NCBI GenBank assembly: GCA_027924025.1
Contig: AP026970.1
Coordinates: forward strand, 1,014,501-1,078,500
Direction of reading: 5' to 3'
DNA length: 64,000 nt
Origin: Comamonadaceae bacterium OS-4
GTDB taxonomy: Bacteria; Pseudomonadota; Gammaproteobacteria; Burkholderiales; Burkholderiaceae_C
A program made the position numbers and the translations under genes. Of the stretch, positions 36,359 to 44,766 are shown piece by piece; the first letter of the stretch is position 1; every line of letters begins with the position of its first letter. Under the pieces are notes generated by a model, which did not search any database, had not been told where the DNA came from, and was given only the letters and a program-made list of their open reading frames with translations.

Positions 36359-37273
36359 TCAACGGATAAAGCGCTCAATCCGCTCCGCCAGCACGCCGGG
36401 CTGGTCGTGGTGCATCATGTGGCCGGCGTCTTCAATGCGGGCCACTTCGACCTGCGGGACCACTTTCAGGCGCTCGTGGTACTCGGCCAGGGTGTACTGG
36501 CCTTTCCACCACATATCCAGGCTGTTGTCTGAGGCCTCCACCGCCAGCACCGGCATGGTCAGCCGCTGGTAAATGGCCATGACTTCTTCGACCCGGTAGA
36601 GCTGGGCGTTGGTCACCTTGTGGGCGGGCTCGCCCAGGATCGACCAGCTGCCATCGGCGTTTTCAGCGGCCCAGTGGCGGGCCAGCCAATCGGCTTTTTC
36701 CTGGCTCAGGCGCGGGTTGGTTTTCATGAGGCGGCGGGCTACGCCGTCGGCGCTGTCGTAGGCCTTGAGGTCCATCTCACCGGCGTGGAGTTTTTTGAGC
36801 TCGTCCATCCAGGTGGCAAAGCGGCCGGGCGCCTGGGCCGGAATCGTGGCGGGCATGCCGAACCCCTCCAGATTCACCAGCCGGCGGATGCGCTCGGGCC
36901 GCACCCCTCCGTACAGCATGACCACATTGCCACCCATGCTGTGGCCCACCAGGTTGACCTGCTGTCCGGGGGCATAGTGGTCCAGCAGAAAGTCGAGGTC
37001 TGCCAAGTAGTCCGGGAACCAGTAGTTGTCGGCCAGCGGGGCCCGGGTCCGGCCGTAACCGCGCCAGTCGGGGGCAATGATGTAGTGGTCTTCGCTGAAC
37101 GCATCCACCACAAACTGGTAGCTCGCGGCCACATCCATCCAGCCGTGCACCATGACCAGGGGCACCTTGCCCGTGCCGGGCTCGCCCCAGACTTGCACGT
37201 GGTAATCGAGGTTGCGGATAGAAACGAATTGGCTTTGGTGGGGGCGTCTGACTTGGTACATTGTGCAAATCAT
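36359..37273 (-). CDS. Alpha/beta-hydrolase fold protein
   Basis: 304 aa. Oxyanion-hole segment VMVHGWMDVAASYQFV, nucleophile elbow GHSMGG (Ser), acid residue around VEASDNSLDMWW and C-terminal His in IEDAGHMMHHDQP. Probably an esterase or hydrolase; substrate unknown. Start 37273 or ATG 37261. It is head-to-head with the acyl-CoA synthetase gene across about 23 bp, suggesting shared control. Confidence 0.88.
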   Translation of the reverse strand: MICTMYQVRRPHQSQFVSIRNLDYHVQVWGEPGTGKVPLVMVHGWMDVAASYQFVVDAFSEDHYIIAPDWRGYGRTRAPLADNYWFPDYLADLDFLLDHYAPGQQVNLVGHSMGGNVVMLYGGVRPERIRRLVNLEGFGMPATIPAQAPGRFATWMDELKKLHAGEMDLKAYDSADGVARRLMKTNPRLSQEKADWLARHWAAENADGSWSILGEPAHKVTNAQLYRVEEVMAIYQRLTMPVLAVEASDNSLDMWWKGQYTLAEYHERLKVVPQVEVARIEDAGHMMHHDQPGVLAERIERFIR

Positions 37274-37296
37274 AAGGACAGATCAGGAGACAAGGC

Positions 37297-39102
37297 ATGG
37301 CCACCAGTCAAGGCAGAGACACATCTGGCACGAGCACACTTCCCGCGGGCTATGCAGCCCTGCACAGCAGCTTCCGCTGGCAGGTGCCCCAGCATTTCAA
37401 CATGGCCCAGGCATGCAGCCGCCGCTGGGCAGAGGCGCAGGGTGCTACTAAAAGAATAGCTATACGCGCATATTCCACAAGCGCCGAGAGCATTTTTTAC
37501 TCTTATTCGCAGCTGCAAGAGCAGGCCAATCGCCTATCTCATGTGTTGGCCGCTCGGGGCGTGCAGCGGGGCGACCGGGTCGGCATTGTGTTGCCTCAGC
37601 GCTTTGAGACCGCTGTGGCCTACATGGCTGTGATGCAAATGGGGGCGGTGGCGATGCCCCTGTCGATGTTGTTTGGCCCCGAGGCGCTGGAGTTCCGGCT
37701 GCAAGACAGTGAAGCGGTGGTCGCCATTTGCGATGCCGGCTCGCTGCCTGCGCTGGCCGGCGTGCGCCACACCTGCCCGCAGCTGCGGGCGGTGGTGGGT
37801 GTCGGCCTGGCGGGGGCGGACGCAGCCTTGCTGAGCGGCCCCATGGACGCCGCTTGGGAGGCCGCCTTGCGCGCGAGCCCTGACACTTTTGAGCCGGTGA
37901 ACACCCTGGCCGAAGAGCCCGCCGTGTTGATTTACACCAGTGGCACTACCGGCAACCCCAAAGGTGCGTTGATCCCGCACCGGGCGCTCATCGGTAACCT
38001 GAGCGGCTTTGTGGCCAGCCAGAACTGGTTCGGGTTCGACGGCAAAACCAACCAACGCTCTAACGCGGTGTTTTGGTCCCCCGCGGACTGGGCCTGGACC
38101 GGCGGGCTCATGGATGCGCTGCTGCCCACGCTGTATTTCGGCCGCCCCATCGTGGCCTACCACGGCCGCTTCAGCCCGCAAACCGCGCTGGAGCTGATGC
38201 GCGACTGCGGGGTAACCCACACGTTTTTGTTCCCGACTGCGCTCAAGGCGATGATGAAGGCCTATCCCGGCGCGGGCGGTGCAAAGGGCAAGACCGTGCG
38301 CCAGCAGTTCAAGCTCAAGCTGGACGCCATCATGAGTGCGGGCGAGGCAGTGGGCGACGCCGTCTTCGGGTACTGCGAAAAGCAGCTGGGCGTGAAACCC
38401 AACGAAATGTTCGGCCAGACCGAGATGAACTACATCGTGGGTAACTGCAATTTGCGCTACCCATCCAAGCCCGGCAGCATGGGCATGGGCTACCCCGGTC
38501 ACCGGGTGGCGGTGATTGACGAGGCCGGCAACGAGTGCCCAGTAGGCGTGCCTGGCGATGTAGCGCTGAACCGCTTGGATGTGCACGGCCAGCCCGACCC
38601 GATTTTCTTTTTGGGCTACTGGAAGAACCCAAAAGCCACCGACGCCAAGTTCGCCGGCGACTGGTGCCGCACCGGCGACCTCGCGGTGCGCGATGCCGAT
38701 GGCTACCTCTGGTACCAAGGCCGCAGCGACGATGTGTTCAAGGCCGCGGGCTACCGCATCGGCCCCGGCGAAATCGAGAACTGCCTAGTCAAACACCCCG
38801 CCGTCATCAACGCCGCGGTGGTGCCCAAGCCCGACGCCGAGCGCGGCGCGCTGGTCAAGGCCTATGTGGTGATTGCTCCTGATTTTGTAGCGGCTTGCGC
38901 AGGTAATTCGAGCGCTACAGCCCAATTTCATGCCCAACTCACGGTAGAGCTGCAAGCCCATGTGAAAGGCCAGCTGGCCCCTTACGAGTACCCCAAAGAA
39001 ATCGAGTTTGTAGACGCCCTGCCCATGACCACCACCGGCAAAGTGCAACGCCGGGTGCTGCGTTTGCAAGAGGAGGCGCGTTATGCAGCTGCCCGCGCTT
39101 AG
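37297..39102 (+). CDS. Acyl-CoA synthetase (AMP-forming)
   Basis: 601 aa. Activates a carboxylic acid to acyl-AMP and then acyl-CoA. P-loop LIYTSGTTGNPKGALIPH, GQTEMNYIVGN, TGDLAVRDADGYLWYQGRSDDVFKAAGYRIGPGEIENCL and catalytic Lys in TTTGKVQRR. Closest in style to acetyl/medium-chain synthetases; chain specificity cannot be read. AGGAG ends 8 nt before the ATG. Two copies of the dispersed repeat are read in frame, encoding about residues 50-64 (a loop before the YSYSQL strand) and about 527-541 in the C-terminal lid domain. Confidence 0.93.
   Translation: MATSQGRDTSGTSTLPAGYAALHSSFRWQVPQHFNMAQACSRRWAEAQGATKRIAIRAYSTSAESIFYSYSQLQEQANRLSHVLAARGVQRGDRVGIVLPQRFETAVAYMAVMQMGAVAMPLSMLFGPEALEFRLQDSEAVVAICDAGSLPALAGVRHTCPQLRAVVGVGLAGADAALLSGPMDAAWEAALRASPDTFEPVNTLAEEPAVLIYTSGTTGNPKGALIPHRALIGNLSGFVASQNWFGFDGKTNQRSNAVFWSPADWAWTGGLMDALLPTLYFGRPIVAYHGRFSPQTALELMRDCGVTHTFLFPTALKAMMKAYPGAGGAKGKTVRQQFKLKLDAIMSAGEAVGDAVFGYCEKQLGVKPNEMFGQTEMNYIVGNCNLRYPSKPGSMGMGYPGHRVAVIDEAGNECPVGVPGDVALNRLDVHGQPDPIFFLGYWKNPKATDAKFAGDWCRTGDLAVRDADGYLWYQGRSDDVFKAAGYRIGPGEIENCLVKHPAVINAAVVPKPDAERGALVKAYVVIAPDFVAACAGNSSATAQFHAQLTVELQAHVKGQLAPYEYPKEIEFVDALPMTTTGKVQRRVLRLQEEARYAAARA
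37443..37486 (+). repeat. Dispersed repeat, full copy (in frame, acyl-CoA synthetase N-terminus)
   Basis: TGCTAC, AT-rich loop, ATAGCTATACGCGCA, 9 nt, AGCGCC. Local base composition is more AT-rich than the flanking gene. Encodes approximately TKRIAIRAYSTSAE. Confidence 0.6.
38874..38917 (+). repeat. Dispersed repeat, full copy (in frame, acyl-CoA synthetase C-terminus)
   Basis: TGCTCC, AT-rich loop, TAGCGGCTTGCGCA, 9 nt, AGCGCTA. Encodes APDFVAACAGNSSAT, an Ala-rich stretch inside the C-terminal domain. Confidence 0.62.
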
Positions 39103-39934
39103 CAGCGCGCTTCGGCCTACGCTGTCTAGGCGCATTGGGTGGTTGAGCTGGAGCAAGTGGCTGGCGGTGCCCCTGTTCTCGCTCATGCAGCACGCCGCCA
39201 GCCCTTGGCGCAGCATGTTTTTTATAACCCTGGTGCTCAGCGCTGCGCTGTCCGTATTTCTCTTCTTTTCTCTGCGGGCCTGGGAGCTTAGCCTGCGCCG
39301 CCAGTTTGTTCGGGAGGCACCGCTGCCGCGCTTTTTGGGCGCCAAGCTGATGGTGCAGTACCCGCAGCTCAGCGCGCGCGACACCGAGCTGGTGCTGCAC
39401 GGCCTGCGCCAGTTTTTCATGGCGCACTTGCGCAGCAATCGCCAGTTTGTTGCGATGCCATCCAAGGTAGTGGATGCGGCCTGGCACGAGTTCATCCTGC
39501 ACACGCGCGGCTACCAGCAGTGGTGCCATGCGGCGTTTGGCAGCGTGCTGCACCACAGCCCGGCCGAAGTGCTGGGGCGTGATGCCCGCCGCAACGACGG
39601 CTTGCGCCGGGTGTGGTTTTGGGCCTGCAAAGAGGAAAGCATTGACCCGCGCCAGCCCAGCCGCTTGCCGCTGTTGTTTGCCTTAGACAAAAAATTTGCC
39701 ATCGCGGGTGGCTTTACCTATGTTGCGGACTGTGGTGCGATGGATCGGCAAAACGCGGATGCGTATTGCGGCACCAGTTTTGGTGATGGCAGCAGCGGTT
39801 GCGGTGGAGACGGTGGCGGTGGCGGTGCCCCCGGCGATGCGGGCAGCTTCGGTGGGGCTGATAGCAGCAGCTCGGGGGGTGACGGCGTTGGTGATAGCGG
39901 CTGCGGTGGTGGATGCGGTGGGGGCGGCGACTAG
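39083..39934 (+). CDS. Membrane protein with Gly/Ser-rich C-terminal tail (glycine-rich-domain family)
   Basis: 283 aa. One strong membrane helix (about 47-67), a cytoplasmic or periplasmic domain with MPSKVVDAAWHEFILHTRGYQQWCHAAFGSVLHHSPAE, similar to DUF1399/glycine-rich-domain proteins, then a low-complexity tail of about 50 residues made mainly of Gly, Ser, Asp and Cys, ending CGGGCGGGGD. Its start overlaps the acyl-CoA synthetase end by 20 bp. Function unknown. Confidence 0.78.
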   Translation: MQLPALSSALRPTLSRRIGWLSWSKWLAVPLFSLMQHAASPWRSMFFITLVLSAALSVFLFFSLRAWELSLRRQFVREAPLPRFLGAKLMVQYPQLSARDTELVLHGLRQFFMAHLRSNRQFVAMPSKVVDAAWHEFILHTRGYQQWCHAAFGSVLHHSPAEVLGRDARRNDGLRRVWFWACKEESIDPRQPSRLPLLFALDKKFAIAGGFTYVADCGAMDRQNADAYCGTSFGDGSSGCGGDGGGGGAPGDAGSFGGADSSSSGGDGVGDSGCGGGCGGGGD

Positions 39935-39999
39935 GTCTTTGCGATCACGCTAACATCCTTCGCAAGCTTCTGTCTCCAACACTTTCCTTCCCTGAACCC

Positions 40000-41067
40000 A
40001 TGAACATCATCCAACTCGGTCGCAGCGATCTGCGCGTTACCCCCATCTGCCTCGGCACCATGACTTTCGGTGAGCAGGTGGACGAACCTACCTCCCACGC
40101 CATCCTGAGCCGCTCGCTCGAGCGCGGGGTGAACTTCATCGACACGGCAGAGATGTACTCGGTGCCCCCACGCGCCGAGACCTTCAACCTGACCGAAAAA
40201 ATCATCGGCAACTGGATCAAGGCCAACCCCGGTGCCCGCGAAAAGCTGGTCATCGCCACCAAGGTGGCCGGCCCCTCGCGCGGCATGCCTTGGGTGCGCA
40301 ATGGCAGTAGCAACCTGACCGCGGAGGACATCATTGCCGCAGCAGAGGGCAGCCTGCAGCGCATGAACATCGACGTCATCGACCTCTACCAGATCCACTG
40401 GCCAGTGCGCCATGTGCCCATGTTCGGCGGCATGTACTACAACCCCGACAACGAAAACGTGGGCGGCAGCGCCATTGAAGAGCAGTTGCGCGCCATGGAC
40501 ACGCTGGTCAAGGCCGGCAAGGTGCGCGCCATCGGTTTGTCGAACGAAACGTCTTACGGCGTGCACGAGTTTGTGCGTTTGGCCGAGCAGCACGGCCTGC
40601 CCCGTATTGCCACCGTGCAAAACAACTACGGTCTGCTGGCCCGCACGGCAGAAAACGGCTTGGACGAAACCATGCACCGCTTGGGTGTGTCGCTGCTGCC
40701 ATATTCGCCCTTGGCGTTTGGCCTGTTGACCGGCAAATACGACAACGAAGGCCTGCTGGGTGAAAACGTGTCGCCCGATGTGCGCCTGCGCAAATTCGAG
40801 TCCACCCGCAAGCAGCGCTGGGGTCGCCCGGATGCGCTGAAGGCAGCCCGCAAGTACAACGCACTGGCCCGCGAATACGGCTTGTCACCTAGCCAGATGG
40901 CACTCGCCTTTTGCTACACCAAGTGGCAAGTTGCCAGCACCATCATCGGTGTGCGCACCCTGGAGCAGCTCGATGAAAACATCGACGCCTGGGGCACCGT
41001 GCTCCCCGAAGAGCTGCTCAAAAAGATCGACGAAGTCCGCTGGGAAATCCGCGATCCGGCGGTGTGA
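40000..41067 (+). CDS. tas: NADPH-dependent aldo-keto reductase (Tas-like)
   Basis: 355 aa. AKR barrel with GTMTFGEQVDE, catalytic D/Y in FIDTAEMYSVP, Lys in LVIATKVAG and H in LYQIHWPVRH; the NADP-binding end is TIIGVRTLEQLDEN. E. coli Tas complements tyrosine auxotrophy, but the physiological substrate is uncertain. ATG 40000 gives the family start MNIIQLGRSDLRV; the longer in-frame reading overlaps the upstream gene. Confidence 0.92.
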   Translation: MNIIQLGRSDLRVTPICLGTMTFGEQVDEPTSHAILSRSLERGVNFIDTAEMYSVPPRAETFNLTEKIIGNWIKANPGAREKLVIATKVAGPSRGMPWVRNGSSNLTAEDIIAAAEGSLQRMNIDVIDLYQIHWPVRHVPMFGGMYYNPDNENVGGSAIEEQLRAMDTLVKAGKVRAIGLSNETSYGVHEFVRLAEQHGLPRIATVQNNYGLLARTAENGLDETMHRLGVSLLPYSPLAFGLLTGKYDNEGLLGENVSPDVRLRKFESTRKQRWGRPDALKAARKYNALAREYGLSPSQMALAFCYTKWQVASTIIGVRTLEQLDENIDAWGTVLPEELLKKIDEVRWEIRDPAV

Positions 41068-41180
41068 GCATTGGCGGGGCAATTCAATTGCTCTGCTGAT
41101 GTCTGCTGTGCAGCGGAAGCGGGCCTACCGAGAGTTGTCAACTTCTTCTCGGAAATTTCGCTAGACCGAAAGAACATTCA

Positions 41181-41591
41181 ATGCGCACGCTAATTGCCTG
41201 CTTCATCGCCCTCATTGCCCTTACGGGGGTGACTTCCGTTCTGGGTTGGAACTTGAACTTAGTAGCTTTCGCGCTACTGCTCGTTGTAGGTTTGGTCTTG
41301 GCGCCCTATCGGGCCTATCAAACAGTTGTTGGCCACTTAGTCGGGACTTCGGGCGTGAAAGCGAAAGGCCTCTGGCTGGTATCCACGCTATTTTTGTTCG
41401 CGTTTTTGTTTTGGCTAGGGCTCATTTGGGGGAGCATCAACATTTACTTCCTTCGCAGTTGTACCGGCGACAACTGCCTCAGCTATTTTTTTATGGGGGC
41501 GCCTTTTCCGTTCTTGTATGGACTGGCCGAGGTGCTGCTCCTCAGGATAAAGTCCAGGCACGCTACTTCAATCGAGTCGCCTCCCATGTGA
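41181..41591 (+). CDS. Hypothetical small membrane protein
   Basis: 136 aa with four predicted hydrophobic segments (about 4-22, 26-44, 68-88, 101-122) and a Cys pair in LRSCTGDNCLSYF. No family recognised. It is the first gene of the lower-GC accessory stretch and is followed by cassette-like sequence, so it may itself be cassette-borne. Confidence 0.6.
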   Translation: MRTLIACFIALIALTGVTSVLGWNLNLVAFALLLVVGLVLAPYRAYQTVVGHLVGTSGVKAKGLWLVSTLFLFAFLFWLGLIWGSINIYFLRSCTGDNCLSYFFMGAPFPFLYGLAEVLLLRIKSRHATSIESPPM

Positions 41592-41972
41592 CTTCAAAGA
41601 CTGCTAACAGCCTTTAGCCGCCTCTTCTTCGCAGCGGAAGCCGAGGTTTCCTTTGGCTTGCCAACGTGTCTTCTGGCGAGGGAGTTTGCGTGATTTGCAA
41701 GATTGCTATTTGCGAACCATCCAAAGCGGAAAAATACCCATACAGATCAACCGCTTAACGGACTGACACTGTGCAACCACCACCTTGCTGCCTGCCATGT
41801 TATTCAGCGTTCTTGCGGGGTTACACGGTTTGTTAATGGACTGCATAGCAAGTCATATACTGACGAAAATCAAGCAAAAACAATCACTTAGCAGCTGCAA
41901 GGGAGGCGCGCACCATGAAAATCAGGCCATGTTATTCCGCACTTTTGCGGTCTATATCAAGTTAGCGATCTC
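41592..41972 (+). other. Non-coding accessory stretch with repeated attC-like ends
   Basis: 381 bp, AT-richer than the genome around it. It contains CAGCGGAAG at 41632, a word also found at 41111 and 42689 (there as CAGCGGAAGCGG). It also has two related ~40-bp elements, each starting GCCATGTTATTC and ending in GTTA: 41794-41838 and 41926-41967. The second contains a CCGCA/TGCGG hairpin and ends GTTAGCG six bases before the next gene's start codon, as cassette boundaries do. Confidence 0.45.
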
Positions 41973-42554
41973 ATGATTCAACGCCTTCCTTGTAAGACTT
42001 GCGGCGAGCTCATTCACCCCGACACCGCGGCCAAGAACAACGGCCTATGTATGCCGTGCAAAGGTGGCTATCGAGCAAATATCGAAGCAAGTAAGAGGCG
42101 ACGGGAGGAAGATCGCCTCCACGAAAAAAGTGCTGAGCGCCAGCATTGGCTGCAGCTGGTCCGGCGCGTTCATGAAACACAAGAAGGGTTTCAGAAGCTT
42201 TCGCCACCGGAGAAGACCTATTTCGCAGTGTCCTGCCTGATAGGAGAGGTCTACAACGGCGGGTTCGATCAGTTCTTTTCCAACTCAAGTGGCGCGTTGT
42301 ATGCCCATGCTCTAGACGGGCTCCTCGAGATGCAAGCCGAAGAGTGTGCCGCGCAACTGGCGAAAGCCAAGCAACTTCTATTTGGTGAGTCGGTAATCCC
42401 GCTTGATCAAGTAAAACGCAATGCGAAGATGCGACAAGAGGCTTCCAATCCTGAGCTAGACGCGCTCGACAAGAGGTTCTGGGCAGATCCCGAAGGTCTT
42501 GGTGAAAGGTGTATGCAGTTCGCAAAGGCCCATTCTCTCTACCAAGATGGCTAA
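41973..42554 (+). CDS. DUF4375 (DMP19-like) protein with N-terminal zinc-ribbon
   Basis: 193 aa. N-terminal CKTCGE...CMPCKGG motif (two CxxC pairs, residues about 7-29), a charged helix, then the DUF4375 domain with the hallmark GEVYNGGFDQFFSNSSG (about 89-105). DMP19-type proteins have been proposed as DNA mimics, but function here is unknown. The stop codon lies inside the attC-like site (CTAAC), exactly as in integron gene cassettes. GC content is lower than in flanking chromosomal genes. Confidence 0.82.
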   Translation: MIQRLPCKTCGELIHPDTAAKNNGLCMPCKGGYRANIEASKRRREEDRLHEKSAERQHWLQLVRRVHETQEGFQKLSPPEKTYFAVSCLIGEVYNGGFDQFFSNSSGALYAHALDGLLEMQAEECAAQLAKAKQLLFGESVIPLDQVKRNAKMRQEASNPELDALDKRFWADPEGLGERCMQFAKAHSLYQDG

Positions 42555-42620
42555 CCCTTCCGTCGAGAAGGACGTCCAAGGGCTAGCGCCCTCGGCCGCC
42601 TCTCATGTCAAACGTTAACG
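42549..42620 (+). other. attC-like recombination site 1
   Basis: Begins GGCTAACCC (42549-42557) and ends with GTTAACG (42614-42620). Between them a nested hairpin: GAGAaGG (42565-42571, one bulged base) pairs with CCTCTC (42599-42604), CC with GG, and GGGC (42580-42583) with GCCC (42588-42591). Bulged stem and terminal GTTA are hallmarks of attC; length 72 bp fits. Confidence 0.55.
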
Positions 42621-42955
42621 TGCCATTCGAGTGACTGCTTCGAGGTGGTGGCAAAGACGGCTTCCAGCCTGTTGGAGACTCAGCTTTGCAGCGGAAGCGG
42701 ACCTTCAAAAAACACCCTATTGGGGGATGTTCATGCTGGTTCCGAGGCGCAAAAATCGTGAAATCAGTGGCTCACTCCGTTACTTGCAAAGTGCGGGGTT
42801 TGTCAAAATTTATATACCTGTACAAACGCACATGAAAAATGCAGTGATCAAGACAGTAGGCGGCTTTCAAGCCTTTTATCCAAAGTACGCATCGTCAACG
42901 CTTGGATGTATCAACCTGGTTTTGCGGTCTACATTTCGTTAGGGCGATCTCCACT
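42621..42955 (+). other. Non-coding part of second cassette
   Basis: 335 bp between the first attC-like site and the next gene. Holds CAGCGGAAGCGG at 42689-42700 and a stretch TTTTGCGGTCTACAT ending in GTTAGGG at 42938-42944, closely matching the element before the DUF4375 gene (TTTTGCGGTCTATAT then GTTAGCG); GCGATCTC follows both. A 103-codon open frame here has no coding character. Confidence 0.4.
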
Positions 42956-43474
42956 ATGGGGAGTCAATTTACCTATTACTGCCTAGCTGAAGATCTTGCT
43001 CGCATCCAAGAGCAGGTGTTTGTGCCAACAAACAGCCAGCTCGTTGCGGCCGAAAAGAAAGACGGCGCGCACCACATCGTTCCAGTCGAACAGTTTGCTC
43101 TTGAGTTTGAGAAAATGGGAAAGCAAACGATTTTTCTTTACCTACTACCTCCGCCGAAAATGCAGCTAGAGGTTCGCAATGGTCCTTGGATAGACACATC
43201 TAAGTCTCATCTTATTGAAGTAGGCCGGTGCTTTAATGACGGAAAGATTCTTCGGTCTGCCCGCTTCTGGTACGAATCACGTTTCTTTGTAGGCTCTGAG
43301 CTCTGCAGTAAGCCTCCAGAGTTTCTGGCATGGGCAGAGAGTATTTATCGCAAGACAAAAAAGCAACTTCAGCGGCATGAAATTAACTTCAGCGGGCACA
43401 TGTATTCGGAATGGTTCGGTCCAAAAGCATGGAGCGCGGTTTCCAATGGCAAGATTGAGCCTGTTCCCAATTAG
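42956..43474 (+). CDS. Hypothetical cassette protein
   Basis: 172 aa, soluble, no recognised family. Sequence features include QFTYYCLAEDLARIQEQVF at the start and HLIEVGRCFNDGKILRSARFWYESRFF in the middle, mixed alpha/beta character with many aromatic residues. ATG 42956 lies 12 bases after a GTTAGGG boundary; the stop is at the edge of attC-like site 2. GC content is around 50 percent, below neighbours, supporting recent acquisition. Confidence 0.72.
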   Translation: MGSQFTYYCLAEDLARIQEQVFVPTNSQLVAAEKKDGAHHIVPVEQFALEFEKMGKQTIFLYLLPPPKMQLEVRNGPWIDTSKSHLIEVGRCFNDGKILRSARFWYESRFFVGSELCSKPPEFLAWAESIYRKTKKQLQRHEINFSGHMYSEWFGPKAWSAVSNGKIEPVPN

Positions 43475-43540
43475 CCCTAACCCGGCGTTCGAGCGGAGCT
43501 GCGCAAAAAGCCGCGCAGCCCGCTCAACTCTGCGTTAACG
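43475..43540 (+). other. attC-like recombination site 2
   Basis: Starts CCCTAACCC directly after the TAG of the preceding gene and ends GTTAACG at 43534-43540. The stem is strong: GAGCGG (43491-43496) with CCGCTC (43520-43525), and CTGCGC (43499-43504) with GCGCAG (43513-43518), separated by unpaired AG opposite C, the extrahelical bases typical of folded attC. Loop AAAAAGCC. Confidence 0.65.
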
Positions 43541-43591
43541 ACTGCTTCCAGCCTTTTTCAGTCCTGCCAAAGCGTATGAAAATACGCCCCT

Positions 43592-44083
43592 ATGGCCAAA
43601 AAAGACCACGTCTCTGAAACTCCCGCCACCCAGCTGCTCAAAGCGAGCAAGGTGGCATTCACCGAGCACCCCTACGAATATCTGGAGCATGGCGGCGCGC
43701 AGCACAGCGCGGCGGTGCTCGGGTTTGACCCGTTCACCGTGGTCAAAACCCTGATCATGCAAGACCAGGACGCCAAGCCGCTGGTGGTGCTGATGCACGG
43801 CAACCGCAAGGTGTCCACCAAGAATCTGGCGCGGCAGATCGGCGTCAAATCAGTGGAGCCCTGTGCTCCTGAAGTCGCCAACAAGCACAGCGGGTATCTG
43901 GTCGGCGGCACCTCGCCCTTTGGCACCCGTAAAACCATGCCGGTGTTCATCGAGTCCACCATTCTGGAGTTGCCCCGCATCTGCATCAATGGCGGCCGGC
44001 GTGGGTACCTGGTAGGTATTGATCCCCAGGTTTGTGTGGCGTTACTGGGTGCCAAGCCTGTACAGTGCGCGCTGGAAGAGTGA
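43592..44083 (+). CDS. ybaK: Cys-tRNA(Pro)/Cys-tRNA(Cys) deacylase YbaK
   Basis: 163 aa. YbaK/EbsC-type editing domain: [31 protein letters not shown] in [45 protein letters not shown] and [21 protein letters not shown]. Hydrolyses misacylated Cys-tRNA(Pro). First chromosomal housekeeping gene after the cassette stretch; its stop lies just ahead of the plsY binding site. Confidence 0.93.
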   Translation: MAKKDHVSETPATQLLKASKVAFTEHPYEYLEHGGAQHSAAVLGFDPFTVVKTLIMQDQDAKPLVVLMHGNRKVSTKNLARQIGVKSVEPCAPEVANKHSGYLVGGTSPFGTRKTMPVFIESTILELPRICINGGRRGYLVGIDPQVCVALLGAKPVQCALEE

Positions 44084-44097
44084 TTGGAGAACTTGTT

Positions 44098-44739
44098 TTG
44101 AATTCTGTGTTGTACCCCTTGTTGGCCACCGTAGCCGCTTACCTGATCGGGTCTTTGTCGTTTGCCGTCATCGTGAGCCGCGTCATGGGCCTGAACGATC
44201 CGCGCACCTACGGCAGCAAAAACCCCGGCGCTACCAATGTGCTGCGCTCCGGCTCCAAGGCGGCTGCAGTGGTCACGCTGCTGCTCGATGCCGTCAAAGG
44301 CTGGCTGCCGGTGGCTGCTATCCAATGGTGGGGCCAGCCTTATGGCTTGGGTGAGGGCACTATGGCACTGGCCGGGTTTGCGGCCTTTATCGGCCACTTG
44401 TATCCGGTGTTCTTCAAGTTTGTGGGCGGCAAGGGCGTGGCAACTGCGATGGGCGTGCTGGTGGCGACCAGCGGCTGGTTGGCGCTGGCCACAGGCCTGA
44501 CCTGGCTGATCGTGGCCTATGCTTTCCGCTACTCGTCTTTGGCGTCTTTGGTGGCCGCCTTGTTCGCGCCGGCGTATTACGCTTTTGGCGACGGTGTCGC
44601 CTGGATCACCGATCGCAACTTGTTGCTGTCAACGGCGGTGATGTCTATGTTCCTGATCTGGCGCCATTCAGAGAACATTTCCCGCCTGGTCAAGGGCACA
44701 GAGTCCAAGCTGGGCAAGAAAAAAGAAGGCGGCAAGTAA
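44098..44739 (+). CDS. plsY: Acyl-phosphate glycerol-3-phosphate acyltransferase PlsY
   Basis: 213 aa integral membrane enzyme making lysophosphatidic acid from acyl-phosphate. Conserved loops [17 protein letters not shown] and [21 protein letters not shown]. The start is inferred as TTG 44098: GGAGA at 44086-44090 is placed 7 nt upstream and the protein then begins at [22 protein letters not shown] 44080 (overlapping the ybaK stop) and GTG 44107 are alternatives. Confidence 0.93.
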   Translation: MNSVLYPLLATVAAYLIGSLSFAVIVSRVMGLNDPRTYGSKNPGATNVLRSGSKAAAVVTLLLDAVKGWLPVAAIQWWGQPYGLGEGTMALAGFAAFIGHLYPVFFKFVGGKGVATAMGVLVATSGWLALATGLTWLIVAYAFRYSSLASLVAALFAPAYYAFGDGVAWITDRNLLLSTAVMSMFLIWRHSENISRLVKGTESKLGKKKEGGK

Positions 44740-44766
44740 ATCGACAGGCGGCTGCCGACGGCTGCC

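Noticed and set aside
42631-42942. 103-codon open frame inside the cassette stretch
   Set aside because: Amino-acid composition is not protein-like and it spans a cassette boundary repeat; it is probably non-coding.
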